DNA of 64,000 nt from the NCBI GenBank assembly GCA_034509425.1, contig JAVTVJ010001154.1, positions 310,001 to 374,000 of the forward strand. Reading direction: 5' to 3'. Position numbers and translations under genes: made by a program. Of this stretch, positions 1-13,024 are shown piece after piece; the first letter of the stretch is position 1; every line of letters begins with the position of its first letter. The notes beneath the pieces were generated by a model. That model ran no database searches, was not told the origin of the DNA, and saw nothing but the letters and a program-made list of their open reading frames with translations. The DNA is from Eopsaltria australis. Taxonomy: Eukaryota > Chordata > Aves > Passeriformes > Petroicidae.

Positions 1-1093
1 GAAATTTGAGAGGGTTCGCTTTGCTCTGCTTAAAAACTGAACTTTCTTCCTGCAGGCACAATCTGAATGTTAATGTCACTGGAACTCCTACAGAAGGAAT
101 ACAATGGTGACAGCTAAACGAATTTCAATTTGAGGAATGTACTCCCCCAGGCAAGAGGGAGCACTGCACCCAGGAATATCTACCCATTTGCAACAAACTC
201 AGATGCAAGGTAATTTCTATACCTATTACTTGGCTGTGTGTACCAGATGCTGAGGAAAACACCTGGTGAGTTAACAGAAATCACCGTAAAGACGGAGAGT
301 CGACACTTAAAGTGAAACCAGTTTTTTAAAAAAATGTAATTACAAAACCAAACAAAATCCACAGATATAACCCTAAACTCTTTCCTGCCCTGTCTTCTGT
401 AAAACCCTAAGACATCAATGAGATTCAAGTTTCTCCCTTTGTGAAGAAAGCAGCAAAAACCACCAAGCCAACAGCAAGGGCTCTGGCCACAGGTAGAGTG
501 GGTTATTAACAAATTCGTACTTCTTACTGGATATTTGGAAAAAGCAGACAAATATATTTATGGCAAATTGAAGTTCGTTCTTTTCCTTTCTTGCTTCTTT
601 GTTTAACCATTAGGAAACTGTGCACTCTGGAAGACTGATCCTTCTAAAGTTGAATTATTTTACATTCTAGCACTGATCTGGGAGCTTTGAGTTCATTTCT
701 GTCTTGCAATAGATCTTCTTTCAGAAGAAAGCATACTTATCTTCACAGTGGTTGGTTTTGCCCATTTTTGCAATAACTAAGCAACAGGAAGATTAAACTG
801 GGAATGTGTCAGAGGAAGGTGAAACGGAAAACAGGGATCTCTAATCTCTTTATCTTGTAATGACTGTACAGCCAGAGCAGAGATTGGTGAGTTTATGTAA
901 TAGATGAAGGCCAAAAGTCTTGTCAACGTTGAAAAATGAGAAGTGATGGATGCAATTTCAGAGCTTTTTATGGCATTTGGGATTGTGCTTTGCAGGGCAG
1001 TTGAAGTATTCTGCGTGTGTTCTTGGAATACGTGAATTGCCTGAACATCCAGGCACAGCAATGTGCTCCAGTGGCACCCAGGTGTGGCTCACA
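1..1093. other. Unique sequence, no gene seen
   Basis: AT-leaning, CpG-poor sequence. Open frames are short and have no recognisable domain. A donor-like site on the plus strand near 270 (CCTG then GTGAGT) lacks a convincing acceptor and open exon, so it is not called. Confidence 0.6.
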
Positions 1094-1286
1094 GGCTCTG
1101 AGGGACACAGGCTGCACTGAGCCAGGGGACATCCCTTGACTGACACAGGTACCACTGAACCATAATGAAACAGCAAACAGGAGCTCTGAGGGACTCAGAG
1201 GCTCTGAGAGACTCACAGGCTGCACCAAGTATCCCTTGACTGAGGCAGGTACTACTGAACCATAATGAAACAGCAGACAGGAGCTC
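1094..1286. repeat. Two-copy tandem duplication, ~100 bp unit
   Basis: Copy one runs about 1094-1186 and copy two about 1200-1286. Both run from GGCTCTGAG through ATCCCTTGACTGA and ACTGAACCATAATGAAACAG to GAGCTC. Copy two lacks a few bases in the middle and differs by scattered substitutions, so the duplication is not very recent. The open frames across it are by-products. Confidence 0.85.
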
Positions 1287-3352
1287 ACATGAAAAGGGAG
1301 CTTCTTATGCAAATAAAATTTCAAGTACCAAATGCTTTTCATTCCTCCTCATTCTCTTAAGGGTCTGAGCTCTTAAAAAACAAACAACCCAAACAAGCAA
1401 ACAAACAAAACCCACCAAAACTTTCCTCCTCTGGATTCCTAAAGAATACTTTTGATGGCACTTTTGCTTAAGGAACTCTCAGGGCACAGTGAGTGCAATT
1501 CCACCAGCCTTAGCTTTCTCCAGTTGGTGTCCAATGAGCAATAACAGCAGCCAAATGAGTGGCAGCAACATCATTCCTTAAATCATATTGGTAGGAACAA
1601 AAGAAAAGTACATTACAAACAGATGCTACAGTTTAGACCCAGAGCTCAGAGACTAGTAAAGAATAAAGCAAAAGCAAAGTAAACAAAATGTCAAATTATT
1701 TGCAAGCTCTTATCCTGGAGATGAATCTTGGAGATACATCCCCAAATGTAAAAACTATGGTTATATAAGCTTTGTGTGACCCGTGGTGTGGAAATTTTAC
1801 AAATAATGGAAAACATTCACACTCTGGGAGGGAAAAGCAATTATTTTGCATCAGATGATCTCTCACTCTGAAATATTTTCACATCATGAACATTGTTGAT
1901 CCTTTTACACTGTTTCAGATACTCGCTTTAAAATAAGAATCTCTAATCCTGAGATGAGGAGCTGCTGTTCTGGCTGGGGGGGTTGTTCAAATTCTCTTCT
2001 CCCCGCTAAAGGCTGGTAAAATGTTAGCACAGAACAAACTGCAGAAACCACTCTACAGGCTTGCACAAAATAATGGATTCTGAAGGAAAAACCTTCATCT
2101 GTACCATGACCAAAGAACACTTTAAGTTTCTTTAAGACAAAAGGACAACTACAAAACATGAGACTGGTTCAAGCCAGTGTTTATCCACAGGTTAAGACAG
2201 CTCTCAAATCTCTGATATTTTCCTATCCCTATGCAGTGTCTTCAAAAAAACCAGAATTTTCAATATTAATTCAGAAGTGTTTTGTCTTGTCTTATCTGAG
2301 CTACTGATTCTACTTCAGGATATGCCAGTCAGATTTTAGGTTTCCAAAAACACAGTAATGCCTGCATTTATTTAAACACACTGCATTTCTTTAAACACCA
2401 GAACAAAATAGTTTTACCACGCTATTTCAGGCTATATGAAACTGTATGCTTAACTAGAAAAGAAAAACAAAATCCACATTATTGAAAAAGTTCCATAATT
2501 CTGATTATATACAGTGCTTATTAGGACATTTTAAAGATTAATATGTATACTTTTTGGAATTCTTTTAAGTTTTAAATAAGATGGGAACTTTTCATTTTAG
2601 TTTTAAATTGGAAATGGCAGGAATGGTTAAATGAAATTTCAGTGCTTCTCAACAATGCCTACAAATTCACAGCATTCTATGAAATGAAGTGAAAGGCAAG
2701 CTACTTTCCTTTGGTTTGCATTTGCTGAAGACCATGGAAGAGATCTACACACAGATTTGTATGTAAAGATTCAGGAACTAAAAAAGCAGAGCACTGCACA
2801 GCCAGTTAAGCTCAAATGAGCAAATAAGCTGGATAATCAGCAGGTAAGAGTTATACAAAAAAATCTTTTCCCTCTGAAGGCATATTAAGTTGTAGCACAC
2901 TGATATTAACTCTAAAACTGGAAAAAAAAGGTTTTGTTTTCTCACAAAAGATCTTCTCTGGAAGCATTCATTATCTCATTCATTGTCTAGCTGGGTGGAA
3001 GCTGGAATCAGTACAAGGTTTTCATGAATTCAAACATATTTAGCTAAGACATAAGGATACCTGTGCTGTGGGCTGTTTGTCCTTTTTAAACTTGCCTCCC
3101 TTCCTGCAATTTATTCGTCACTCATATAAACCCATACCATAAATCATTTATACCACCCGGGATAAGGCAATTAATCTTCCTTTATTACAGCTCGAGGTCA
3201 ATCCATTAAAATCTGCCTGCACCACGTGCACTGCATTTTCGCAGTCTGTCCCACCAAAGGCTGGGATCACAAGCCTTGGGATGTAGTGAAACCAGGGTGC
3301 CAGAGAAGGGTTACCTGTGCTCCCTCTGCAAACTGGGAATGCCAAGAACCTG
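1287..3352. other. Unique sequence with a short A/C-rich tract
   Basis: No gene seen. Positions 1374-1421 are almost purely A and C. The rest is AT-rich unique sequence with weak, short open frames. A plus-strand CAG/GTAAGA donor near 2845 has no good acceptor. Confidence 0.6.
1374..1421. repeat. A/C-rich low-complexity tract
   Basis: Runs of CAAA and ACCC units with almost no G or T on the plus strand. It is one of five such tracts in the window, all with A/C on the same strand. Confidence 0.8.
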
Positions 3353-3838
3353 AGCAGAAACAGCCAGGGAAAACCAACCTGGGAAAACCAACCCTTGGAG
3401 AGTCTGAGGGAAACAGCCAGGGAAAACCAACCCTTGGAGAGTCTGCAGGAACAGCCAGGGAAAACCAACCCTTGGAGAGTCTGAGGGAAACAGCCAGGGA
3501 AAACCAACCCTTGGAGAGTCTGAGGGAAACAGCCAGGGAAAACCAACCCTTGGAGAGTCTGCAGGAAATAGCCAGGGAAAACCAACCCTTGGAGAGTCTG
3601 AGGGAAACAGCCAGGGAAAACCAACCCTTGGAGAGTCTGAGGGAAACAGCCAGGGAAAACCAACCCTTGAAGAGTCTGCAGGAACAGCCAGGGAAAACCA
3701 ATGCCTGGAGAGACTGCAGGAAATAGCATGGGGAAACCAACCCTTGGAGAGTCTGCAGGAACAGCCAGGGAAAACCGACCCTTGGAGAGACTGCAGGAAA
3801 CAGCCAGGGAAAACCAATGCCTGGAGAGACTGCAGGCA
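3353..3838. repeat. Minisatellite, 38-39 bp unit, ~12 copies
   Basis: The unit contains CAGCCAGGGAAAACCAACCC followed by TTGGAGAGTCTGAG. Copies of CCCTTGGAGAGTCTG start at 3392, 3431, 3469, 3508 and 3547, giving the 38/39-bp period. Variants alternate between GAGGGAAACAG and CAGGAACAG, and the last copies degenerate. A 39-bp unit encodes 13 residues per repeat, which explains several open frames of 150-190 residues on both strands. None is a credible protein. Confidence 0.95.
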
Positions 3839-4928
3839 GACTCGTGCCCCAGGATGGCTGTCCTGAAAGTCAGCTTAAGGACAGGCCCTCAAATGGAACA
3901 AAACAGACACAGAGGAAGGCCCAGGTGATGTTCAGAAGCCCCCAGACACGCTGACCTCGTGCAGGGTATTCAGGACAGCAGGACATGCACGGCACTGCCC
4001 CAAGGCAATCACAGCCCCTGCACTGAATCTTGCAACCCTGCAAGGTTGGGAGCAGCAGAGCTGCAGTCTGTCAGTGCAGGAGCAGCAGCACTGTAACAGG
4101 AGTGCAGTGAGGACAGGATGTGTGAGGCCATCCTCTCCTGCACAAAGCCATCCCCTCCCCAAGCCAAGACAGACACTTGTTTGGGTGGGGGGAGAGGGGA
4201 GTGGGTGGAAGCAGCGTGTGCACAAGCGACACATTACAATGGTATCTGCAAAATTCAGATGGTTTCTGACTCAAATAGTTTAGAAAATGCCATTGATCCA
4301 AAAATAACACATTATAAAAGAAAGAAGCGACTGTTAGAAGGTTTAACCCCTGATACCAGGGCAGATTCAATATTGTCAGGTGATTTAACTGATGATTTCT
4401 AAATTTTAGGCAGCTAAAACCTGAGGTAGCAAATTAAAATGGTTAAGAATTGCTTTATGAATGCAAGTATTTTCTTTCTTTGTCTCCTCTGAATAGCACA
4501 ATGGATTTCTTTTCCATTTAATTGTGTTGATAATATGTTCTCTCATCTCTAGCTTAAAGAGGTTAACGATTCCAGTAAAATTGGCAAAAAATTTAGGCTT
4601 TCTTACCACCTCTTTTAGCTCTTAAGTCTTTTCATCTGCTAACTCCAGTGATCTTCAGTGAATGCTGTGCAGGTGTCAAAGGCCTTCCCCTCAGAAGCAG
4701 CCGAACTGAGGATGCTCAGGAAGCCTTTTAGACACGCAGGAAATCCCATTAACTCCTGCAGGATGGCAGGGACTGAACTTCTGCCTTGTGCACACTGCAA
4801 GACTTCACCTTGGACAAGAGATGCTGCTGGAGGCCTGCTGGGGGATGCTGCCCAGCAAATACCATGGCATGAGCTGCCATGGGGCAGCAGCAGGGCACCA
4901 TCCCTCTGCACAGGCCCCCAGACCTGGA
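3839..4928. other. Unique sequence between two minisatellites
   Basis: No gene seen. Frames of 90-100 residues occur on both strands between 3930 and 4950 without domains or splice support. Confidence 0.55.
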
Positions 4929-5325
4929 CACTGCTGAGCTGGGGTCACTGCTGAGCTGGGGTCACTGCTGCCTGGGGGTCACTGCTGAGCTGGGGTCACT
5001 GCTGAGCTGGGGTCACTGCTGAGCTGGGGTCACTGCTGCCTGGGGTCACTGCTGCCTGGGGGTCACTGCTGCCTGGGGTCACTGCTGAGCTGGGGTCACT
5101 GCTGAGCTGGGGGTCACTGCTGAGCTGGGGTCACTGCTGAGCTGGGGGTCACTGCTGAGCTGGGGTCACTGCTGAGCTGGGGGTCACTGCTGCCTGGGGG
5201 TCACTGCTGAGCTGGGGTCACTGCTGAGCTGGGGTCACTGCTGAGCTGGGGTCACTGCTGCCTGGGGTCACTGCTGAGCTGGGGTCACTCCTCCTTGGCG
5301 GTCACTCCTCCCTGGGGGCAGTGCT
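4929..5325. repeat. Minisatellite, 17-18 bp unit, ~21 copies
   Basis: The unit is GCTGAGCTGGGGTCACT, alternating with GCTGCCTGGGGGTCACT. About 21 copies of GGGGTCACT can be counted, then the array decays into CCTCC variants after 5285. Each full unit joins GAGCT to GGGGT, the pentamers typical of mammalian immunoglobulin switch repeats, and carries one GGGTCA hexamer. Nothing nearby suggests an immunoglobulin locus. Confidence 0.95.
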
Positions 5326-8300
5326 TTCCTGGGCAATGCCCCAGTGACACCAGTGGGACCAGCAGTGGCCACAGCTCAGGCACACTGTAAAGGTGCTTTA
5401 AATGAAGTGGCCACTGAAACCATGGTTTGTCCATTGCTGAGTTCCTGTGCCCTGCTCTCTGGAGAATTTTACCAGCCCTGGGCTCTGGACCAAGGGGAAA
5501 CTCGACAGAGGATGAGGTCGGAAGATGATGCTGCCTCCCAAGTGTGGCTTGTGCCATGTTCATTCTCTGATGAGCAAGCGAGAAGTTTTGAAATCTCACA
5601 TCTTTAACAGGAATTCACTGCAGTCTCCAGTAACTCCAGTTTCTAAAAACCTCAATAATTTCAGAGACTGTGATTTTTCCCAAGCAAGTCCCCATCACAT
5701 GGCTCCTACACGTGACTGTGTTGTGCATGTGTAGCTTCAGAACAGAGGAGACCTGAATTCCCCCAAGGTTTGTCTTGAGATAGAAACTGGGATTTCCAGA
5801 ATGAGCCGGGAATAGAAACCAAAGACAGCAGCAAAATCCCAGATCTCATAAAGCAGCAGCTAAGAACAAAAATGATCAGAAGACAAGCAGATTTGGGGGC
5901 TTAGGTCACCAAAGAAATGAGGATTGGAGCTTGAGAAAGAATTTAGGACTTCCTCTGGAAGGCAGAGGAAACAAGGACATGGAAAAATGCATTTTTGAGG
6001 AAAAAGAAGCTAAGAAAGAAGTGGAAACTGAAAATGGCTGTGAAGTAGGAGAAGTAAATAAATGTTTCCATTCTACAGGATTAAATCTTTCTCAGCATTA
6101 GGGAAATAAAGACTCTATCAGGAGAAAATGTTTCCCTACCTACAAAAAACTCTGAAAACTTTACAGAAACGTTGACATATAAAACACAGTTTCTATGCTT
6201 TGCCAAAGACAAATTGTAAAGAAGAAATTTATTCTGTCCCACACACTTTGTTCTCCCTGTGATGCCATTGCCTGAATTACTGATATTCCAGTAGTTATGT
6301 TCTGGCTTTATTTTTAGATAGACAACTTTAAACCATAATGCTTTATGTGCTTTTACATAAAATAATAACGTGAAACTCCTGGCCCAATTAAGGCAATGGG
6401 AGTTTGACACCAAGATCAGTTAAAGCAGGATTTCCATGATTTACGGTGTGTGATTATGAGATGTGAACTCTTTGGAGAACATTTTAACTGAGCATTACAT
6501 TATGGGCAGTGCATCTCAGCAACGTTAAATGACTCAGTGGAGATCCTGTGGATACCTTGGCACTGCTTTGATTGTGCTGCACAACAAAACCTCCTCTGCA
6601 CCAAACACACTGCACTGAGGTTTCTGCATAAACACATTTTCTGGCCCCCCAGAGAGAGTCTTTCAATAAGGACAGTTCCCATCAACAGAATTTCTTCTTA
6701 TATTAAAAATGGGGGAATATTTGAAAAGGAAGACTCTCTTGTTAGTAGCTAATTCCTTGCCTAACAGACTTGATAATATCAGCAATTACTCCACTGTTGG
6801 CTATTTCTAAAGTCAAATAACATACTCTGCACTTATTCAGACAAGTTGAGATTTTTATGCAGCTCTAAATATGCTTAATTCTGTTGTAAATCTGTTTATT
6901 TGCTAGGGGTTCTTTGTCAGTGGGGGAGACATACTTCTTATCACTGACCAAATTAATATTAAGAATTTAACAGGAACTTCACGAATGCTTTGCTCAACCC
7001 AAACCTGTGCTGCTCAGGAAAAAACAGTCTAGCTGCAAATTCGTAAAACTCCACTTACAACACTGAGATGTAAAACTTTCAGCAGCATTTTTTACTTCTG
7101 ACCCTTATTCCTGAAGAGCACATTTTGAACTTTCATGTGCATACAGGAATCAGCCTTTACACCATGTCTCTTTGCTGTCTTTCAGGGAATGGATAACTTT
7201 GTTGTGATCTCTGGGCCTTGAAGTGCCTTTAAGCTCACAAGTTATTGTAATTAACACAAAAGGCACTTCAGCTCTTTCATCAGCATGTCCTTATAAATTT
7301 ATCTATTGGTAGTTGTCATAACAAACAGACCTCAGAGAATGCAAACCTGAGTTCTGAGCTACCACAGCTCCCATGCCTCAGCACCAGGAGCAGGAAGCTG
7401 CATGTGTCCCATATCTAAGGAACAAACCTGGAATTAGGGATGAGTCTGTCCCACAGCTATCCATGGGAACTTTAACAGCACTTACTGGTTGCATCCTCAG
7501 ACATCAAAGTTACACAGTTAAAAATCCTGGGGAAAGTATCCAACGGTTTAAAAATGTTTTCACTGATGTCTCAAGGGCACAAAAAAGTCACAAGCAGGTG
7601 TTTTCCTGTGTGTTTACTTGTACTCAAAAAAGCATTTCACTTATCTTGCTTATCAATGCTGATGTTTAATTCAACGTAAGTTCCTCATGAAGAGCCTCAT
7701 TCTCATTTAAAAATACATAAAGGCTTGAGATGCCCAATATTTAACCCTTCTATCATTTAATTTAACTTTCTTCAATATTCAGTAACTCCACCCTCACTGT
7801 ATGAAGCTGCCCCAGTCTTGTCTCTTGTTTGGGCTGAAAGTTGTTCAGGACATGGATTTATTTTTCCATTATGAGCATTAAGAGCAGGCATTTTAAATTA
7901 ACCTGACTCTAGTCCTTATTCCTTAAATAACCAGGGATGCAGTGAGGGTTCTGCCACAGCTGAACAGGGCTCCCAGCACAGCTGTTCCACTGACTGGGCA
8001 CCAACGCCTTGCAAACACTCCAAACATTTCACCTAATTCTGAGGAACACACAGATCTCTAGTGAACGTTTTCATAGCAAGCAAAACAAATCCAATTCAGT
8101 GGTTCTGCAGAAAAGCAAGAGCAGTCCCCTAACAGCCACAGACTCACTGAGGAGCTGCAGGATGCCCTGTTTAACTAAAGAACAAATCTGCATCTGTAAC
8201 ACCCCTCTTACTGCCTGAAATGCCAAAACCAGGGGATTCCAATTGCTGCTATTTCTCCCTATGAATGCCTCAATTATGACATCTCTAAAGTGAACATTGC

Positions 8301-11300
8301 AGCTACTACAGAACTCAAGACATTTTAACACTGCCTGAGCAGATTTTCAAAGGTTTTTCACCACCTTATCATTCAGAGTAGCATGCTTTTCTCCGTAAAT
8401 TGTACTTTGAGTGGAAGTTTTGAAAAAGGATATTAAAGTACCCTAGGTTTTATGCAATTATGTCTCAAGAGTTTCAGCAACACTCTGTAGCTGAGAACAG
8501 GTTTTTTTAAAATTCCAAGTTAAAACCCCTATTATATTATGAGGCTAAAATAAATTTTTTTTAAAAAATCCTTAAAAATTGTAGCCACACTGTTTTGATA
8601 GCACAGACTTGAGTGCTATCATAAATTTAATCTCCCTGAAATCCTATGCTCCTACATGTAAGCCTACACTTTGGGAAATCCTGGGAAACGAGATAAATCC
8701 TAATGCCATGGATTTTAAAGGAGTAAATAGTTTCTTTTTTAAAAAAATAGAAGAAAGTATTGATATTCATCTTTTCATTACTTGTTCAAAATTGCAGATT
8801 TCCACAGAGCAGGGGCTGGAGGATACTGCAGTTGAGAGAAGCTGATCATGTACAGGACAGGTATTGCTGCAAATTACCTGTCCTTCGCTTCACCCAGAGG
8901 GACGGGCAGCCAGCAGATCCTGAAAGAAGCTACTCATCTTTTTCTTTCATATAGCCACCACTCCTTCCAAACGAACCACGCTGGTTTGGAAATTGTGGCT
9001 GCACTAGAGAAGAGACGCTTTATTCCCTGATGGAAATAAAGAAACTCCAGTTCTTTAAGATGGAATAATAGGAAGAGTGCAAGAAACTGAGAGAGACTGA
9101 TAAATTCTAAGCACGTTTGTGTGGGCAAAGGCTCCTGAAGCTGAAAGGCTAAGGGAGAGATATGAAAATGCACAGGAATGCAGAGCTGGGAGCATAAGAA
9201 CCCTTCAGAGTACACATCCTCTGACTGTCCTGTACCATTTGTGCTTTATGGGCAGAGCACAGGGGGACTGCACGTGCCACATTCCCTGTTCCACTGCCAG
9301 CTGTGCACACATAGGGTGGCACAGCCCTGGTCCATGCCACTCACAGGGTCACCACAGCCTGTCCAAAAGCCATGGACCACATCCACAGATAAACCAGGAG
9401 GTGTCAAAGCAAATACCAGTAATGCAGGCAGGAGGGCACCATAGAGAAACACAACAGGAAGTCCATTTGCAAGTAATTGTTTTGTGTTCAGGTGTCTCTT
9501 AAGTCGAAATGTACCTCAAAATAAATGTGTTAGCTGACTTTCCATCTTCACTCCAAACCTCTCAGAATATGCCTTCAAATGGCATTTATCACACGGTGCC
9601 ACACATTAATAAAACAAGGCTTACAGAAGTTTTCTTCCATCAGAGCACATGGCAGATGCCAGTCCCAGCCCAGAACAGGAATGCAGTGAGTAACACACAG
9701 GCAGGACAGAGGTGACACTGGAGTATCTCCTGCTTTGGTACCATTCAGTGCAGCTCTATCCACGTTGGTCATTTCTGACTGACTCTCTGCTGTCTTCTGA
9801 AGAACACCAGGCTTTTGGGACAGAGCCCAACTCCTCTGCACTTTTGTACGATGCCTCTTATTGGTTTGTGGTCCTGACTGAAGCTTCTGTACACTCCAAA
9901 ACAAACAATGCTCTGTCCAAGCCCCAAAAATCAATAGAAATGTGGGCGTTCCAGACACTGTAAGAGTCAAGAGCTGTGTGTTTCAGCTCTCCACAGCAGA
10001 GGATGCCTCAATTCCATGGGCTGTGCAATCCATATGGTGAACACACTGACACTCTGCTTTCCATAACCATACTGCATTCTTCAGGCATATTCTAGCTACG
10101 CTTTAATGTTTTCTACTTCATTCGTTTTCTTTTAACAGACCTAGGAATTGCCTGAAAGAAATGTTTTTAAGCTTTGATGCTGTTTCTGATTATGAACAGC
10201 TCTGCCTTTGTAACACAATGCTTAATTTAATTGATTTTTATGCACCTCCTCATTAGCAATGCAGTCTTTATTTTTTCCAAGGCAATCTTTTCTCTCAGTA
10301 CATTTTCTATGGATTTAAACCTAAAATTATCACTGATCCTACTTGAATGGTTTATTCTTCCCTCAAAACTCCCTCACTTCTTTTTTTTTTGTTTTTGCAT
10401 TTCAACCTGGAAACAGGCTCTTATTTTTCTTTTTTCCCTCAACATCCTCAAGTGTCTCCTAATTGCAGAGTGTTTTGAAACATATCAGTCTATTTACATA
10501 GAAATTATACTGCCAACAGCCAAGTTTTAAAATGCAATTCTTATATTAGCAAGTACTCATCCCTCATATCCACATTTATGTATTTAAACAAGAAATGCTG
10601 AGTACAGGTGATGCTCGGAGTGAAAGTGTGGCACAATTTGCCTGCATGAGGAGTCAGAGTCCCCAGAGTGCCAGCCAGAGCTGGACCATGACCTTGCACC
10701 AAGTAACAAATTCCTGTTCCCATTTGGCTCCAACGACAGCACCAAAATGCTTTTTGTAACAACGTTAAGACAGCTTTCCAGCTCTCTTAAACCTTGACTC
10801 TCAATCTTGACTCCAAAGAAGCTCCCTGTACAACTGTCCCCTTCATGTTAGCCTGATCTTATGAACAGGTGAGGAAGGAGATGCCCAAGTACAAGGAAGA
10901 GAGCTCGAGATCACCTCAATGTGTGGGTTACCCCTTCCCCTCCCTCTGGTATTAAACATAACTGCAGCCAGCATTCTGGGGTCTGCACAACCTTTCAGCA
11001 GATGCCAATATAATATCACTCCAAGATTTCTTTTGGGGCTTTTCCTTCTTCAAAAATTTGTAGTTCCTGCCTGCATTTCTGCTGTCCTCAGGCAATGCCA
11101 GAATGCTTTCAGACCAGGGGCACACTGTACTGGGGACCCCAGAGGAAACAAAGAACTGGGGCAAGGCTCACCAATCTTCCTGACCATACAAAACCACATG
11201 GTAAAACCTCCTCCTCCTCCTCCTCTTCCTCATTAAAAACCACATCCAGCCTACAGCTGGGTTACCCGTGGGAGATGAGAAGGCAGCAGGTTCTGTGGGA

Positions 11301-11424
11301 TGGGATATTTCACTGACGTGCATGACAACCAAGGGCCATCTGCTGCAGAGATTCCTGCATGGCAGCTCTGCCCAGCAGCAGCCACTGACATCCACCAGCT
11401 CCTGCCTGGCCAGCACAGCGAGGG
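5326..11424. other. Six kilobases of unique sequence, no gene seen
   Basis: Mostly AT-leaning unique sequence. It holds a 12-bp-stem inverted repeat (7219-7270) and poly-T stretches near 10380. The longest frame (131 residues, minus strand, 9575-9970) has no domain. Short splice-like pairs exist, for example a CTTCTTTCAG acceptor and ACAG/GTAATT donor on the minus strand at about 8877-8919, but the implied exon is only ~42 nt. Confidence 0.5.
7219..7270. repeat. Short perfect inverted repeat (hairpin)
   Basis: TGAAGTGCCTTT (7219-7230) is the exact reverse complement of AAAGGCACTTCA (7259-7270), with a 28-nt AT-rich loop. The stem is 12 bp without mismatch. This is too short to call a microRNA precursor. 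Confidence 0.75.
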
Positions 11425-11567
11425 GACACCCCCAGCCCTGCTGCCTGCCTGGTGACACTCTGTGTCTGGTGACACCCCCAGCCCTGCTGCCTGCCAGGTG
11501 ACATTCCCTGTCTGGTGACATTGCCAGCCCTGCTGCCTGCCTGGTGACACTCCCTGCCTGGGAAGGG
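11425..11567. repeat. Minisatellite, 46 bp unit, 3 copies
   Basis: CAGCCCTGCTGCCTGCC recurs at about 11433, 11479 and 11525, each followed by TGGTGACA-type sequence. The unit is itself composite because TGGTGACA occurs twice per period, suggesting an older ~23-bp ancestor. Confidence 0.9.
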
Positions 11568-12239
11568 GGGCTCTGAACCCCACCAAGGTCCCATGTGGCT
11601 CATGAGGCACGGGCAGCCCCTGGGGCAAATGAAGGAAAATCAGATGTTGAGGGAGAGCTGCTGGTCTGAACCTCCATGTAAAACATTCTGTTGTGTTACA
11701 GGCAGCAAGCTCTCAAACGAGAGAGAGAGAGAATCCCTGGGCAGCCAGACAGGGCAGCACAGTCCCAAGGAATGCTCACTGCTTAGCAGGTGACAACTCA
11801 GCTGCATTTCTCCTAAACTGAAAATACACATTTGGAGAAAACATCTGATTTTGAGAAACACTGGAACACTATGTGCAATCAGTGCTTTTTCCTCCAAAAC
11901 AGGTACAAGATCATACTGGAATAATTAATTGCACACAAGAGTTTGATATGAACACTTGCATAAGACACATTCTTGATGTCTATAAATTAATTCATTTCTG
12001 TCTGTCTAATCTTAAAAACAGCCTGGCTTCCATCCATTCCTTATTAGTATTCCCTGATAATTAAACAGATTATTTCCTAATTACTGCTGTCTGCTGTAAA
12101 AAGAGTTTCCAGGGCTCCAGCCAGTGCAGAAAAACTTGTTTGTCAAGCAAAGACACGCAGGTGGAAGAAAAATGAAATTGCATCTTCTACACATCTGAGG
12201 TTTTTTTAGTTAATTGGTTAAGTCTCATGACTAAATATC

Positions 12240-12560
12240 AAACACTATTTTCCTCAGCTTCATCACTTGGGCCCTAATTATCAACCACGTCCATGAATTG
12301 CTAATATGAATGATTTTGACCCATGACATCTCAGCTTTTGTCCTATGGTAATGCAGACGGGACACATTTTATTGCAAATTTCATTTCATGCTTTTTATTG
12401 TCAAAGGTATGGAACACTGAATGGTAATTATATATTTTACAGTTCATTCATTCCAAACTGATTGTTTCATATTCATTACTCCAGTGACAGACATGTCCTG
12501 TCAGTTTTACCCCTCATTATGCACATAATATCTGCATTCGAGCAAGCAACTGAATTTTGA
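12240..12560. other. Candidate conserved noncoding block
   Basis: AT-rich, non-repetitive sequence with several TAATTA/TAAT cores and ATTCAT motifs, a texture common in vertebrate conserved noncoding elements. Two AATAAA signals read on the minus strand (plus-strand TTTATT at 12368-12373 and 12394-12399). If the candidate stop at 13025 is real, this block could instead be a conserved 3' untranslated region. The call rests on texture only; no alignment was possible. Confidence 0.2.
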
Positions 12561-13024
12561 AAGATTACAACCAAGTTTCCATTTAAAAATTCAAAATTCA
12601 AAAAAGCTCTGCCAGCTTATCTTGTTACATTAACTTTAGGGGCTGCTGTCAAAGAAACAGCTGAATAAAATCACATTTCTGATATTTTTAACAACCTGGT
12701 TAAAAAAACTTGGTTTGGGCATAAAAATATACAACTATATAAATCATTCCTGTGAAATCTGAAGAAAAGGTTAAAGCTCCTGGACATACTTTCAAGAAAT
12801 GAACCTGCACTTCAATTTTTCCTAGTATTTCAGATCTCATCCAAAAAATCATTATTTTTTGTATTTCAAAAAGTCACCCTCGTGATAGCCAATGATTACT
12901 TGAAAATGTGTGTAACATAAAGAAGTTGTTTTCTGTGCTTCCGAAATCAACTACTCCAGCCAATTTCTATGTTCCAATTTTAAGTAAGAGCTCTCTGGAT
13001 ACTCTTTTTTGGAGGCTCCTTTCA

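Noticed and set aside
3148..3817. Frames of 157-193 residues on both strands
   Set aside because: Produced by the 39-bp minisatellite period.
4929..5325. A true immunoglobulin switch region
   Set aside because: The motif resemblance is real, but no constant-region exon, I-exon or other immunoglobulin sequence is present.
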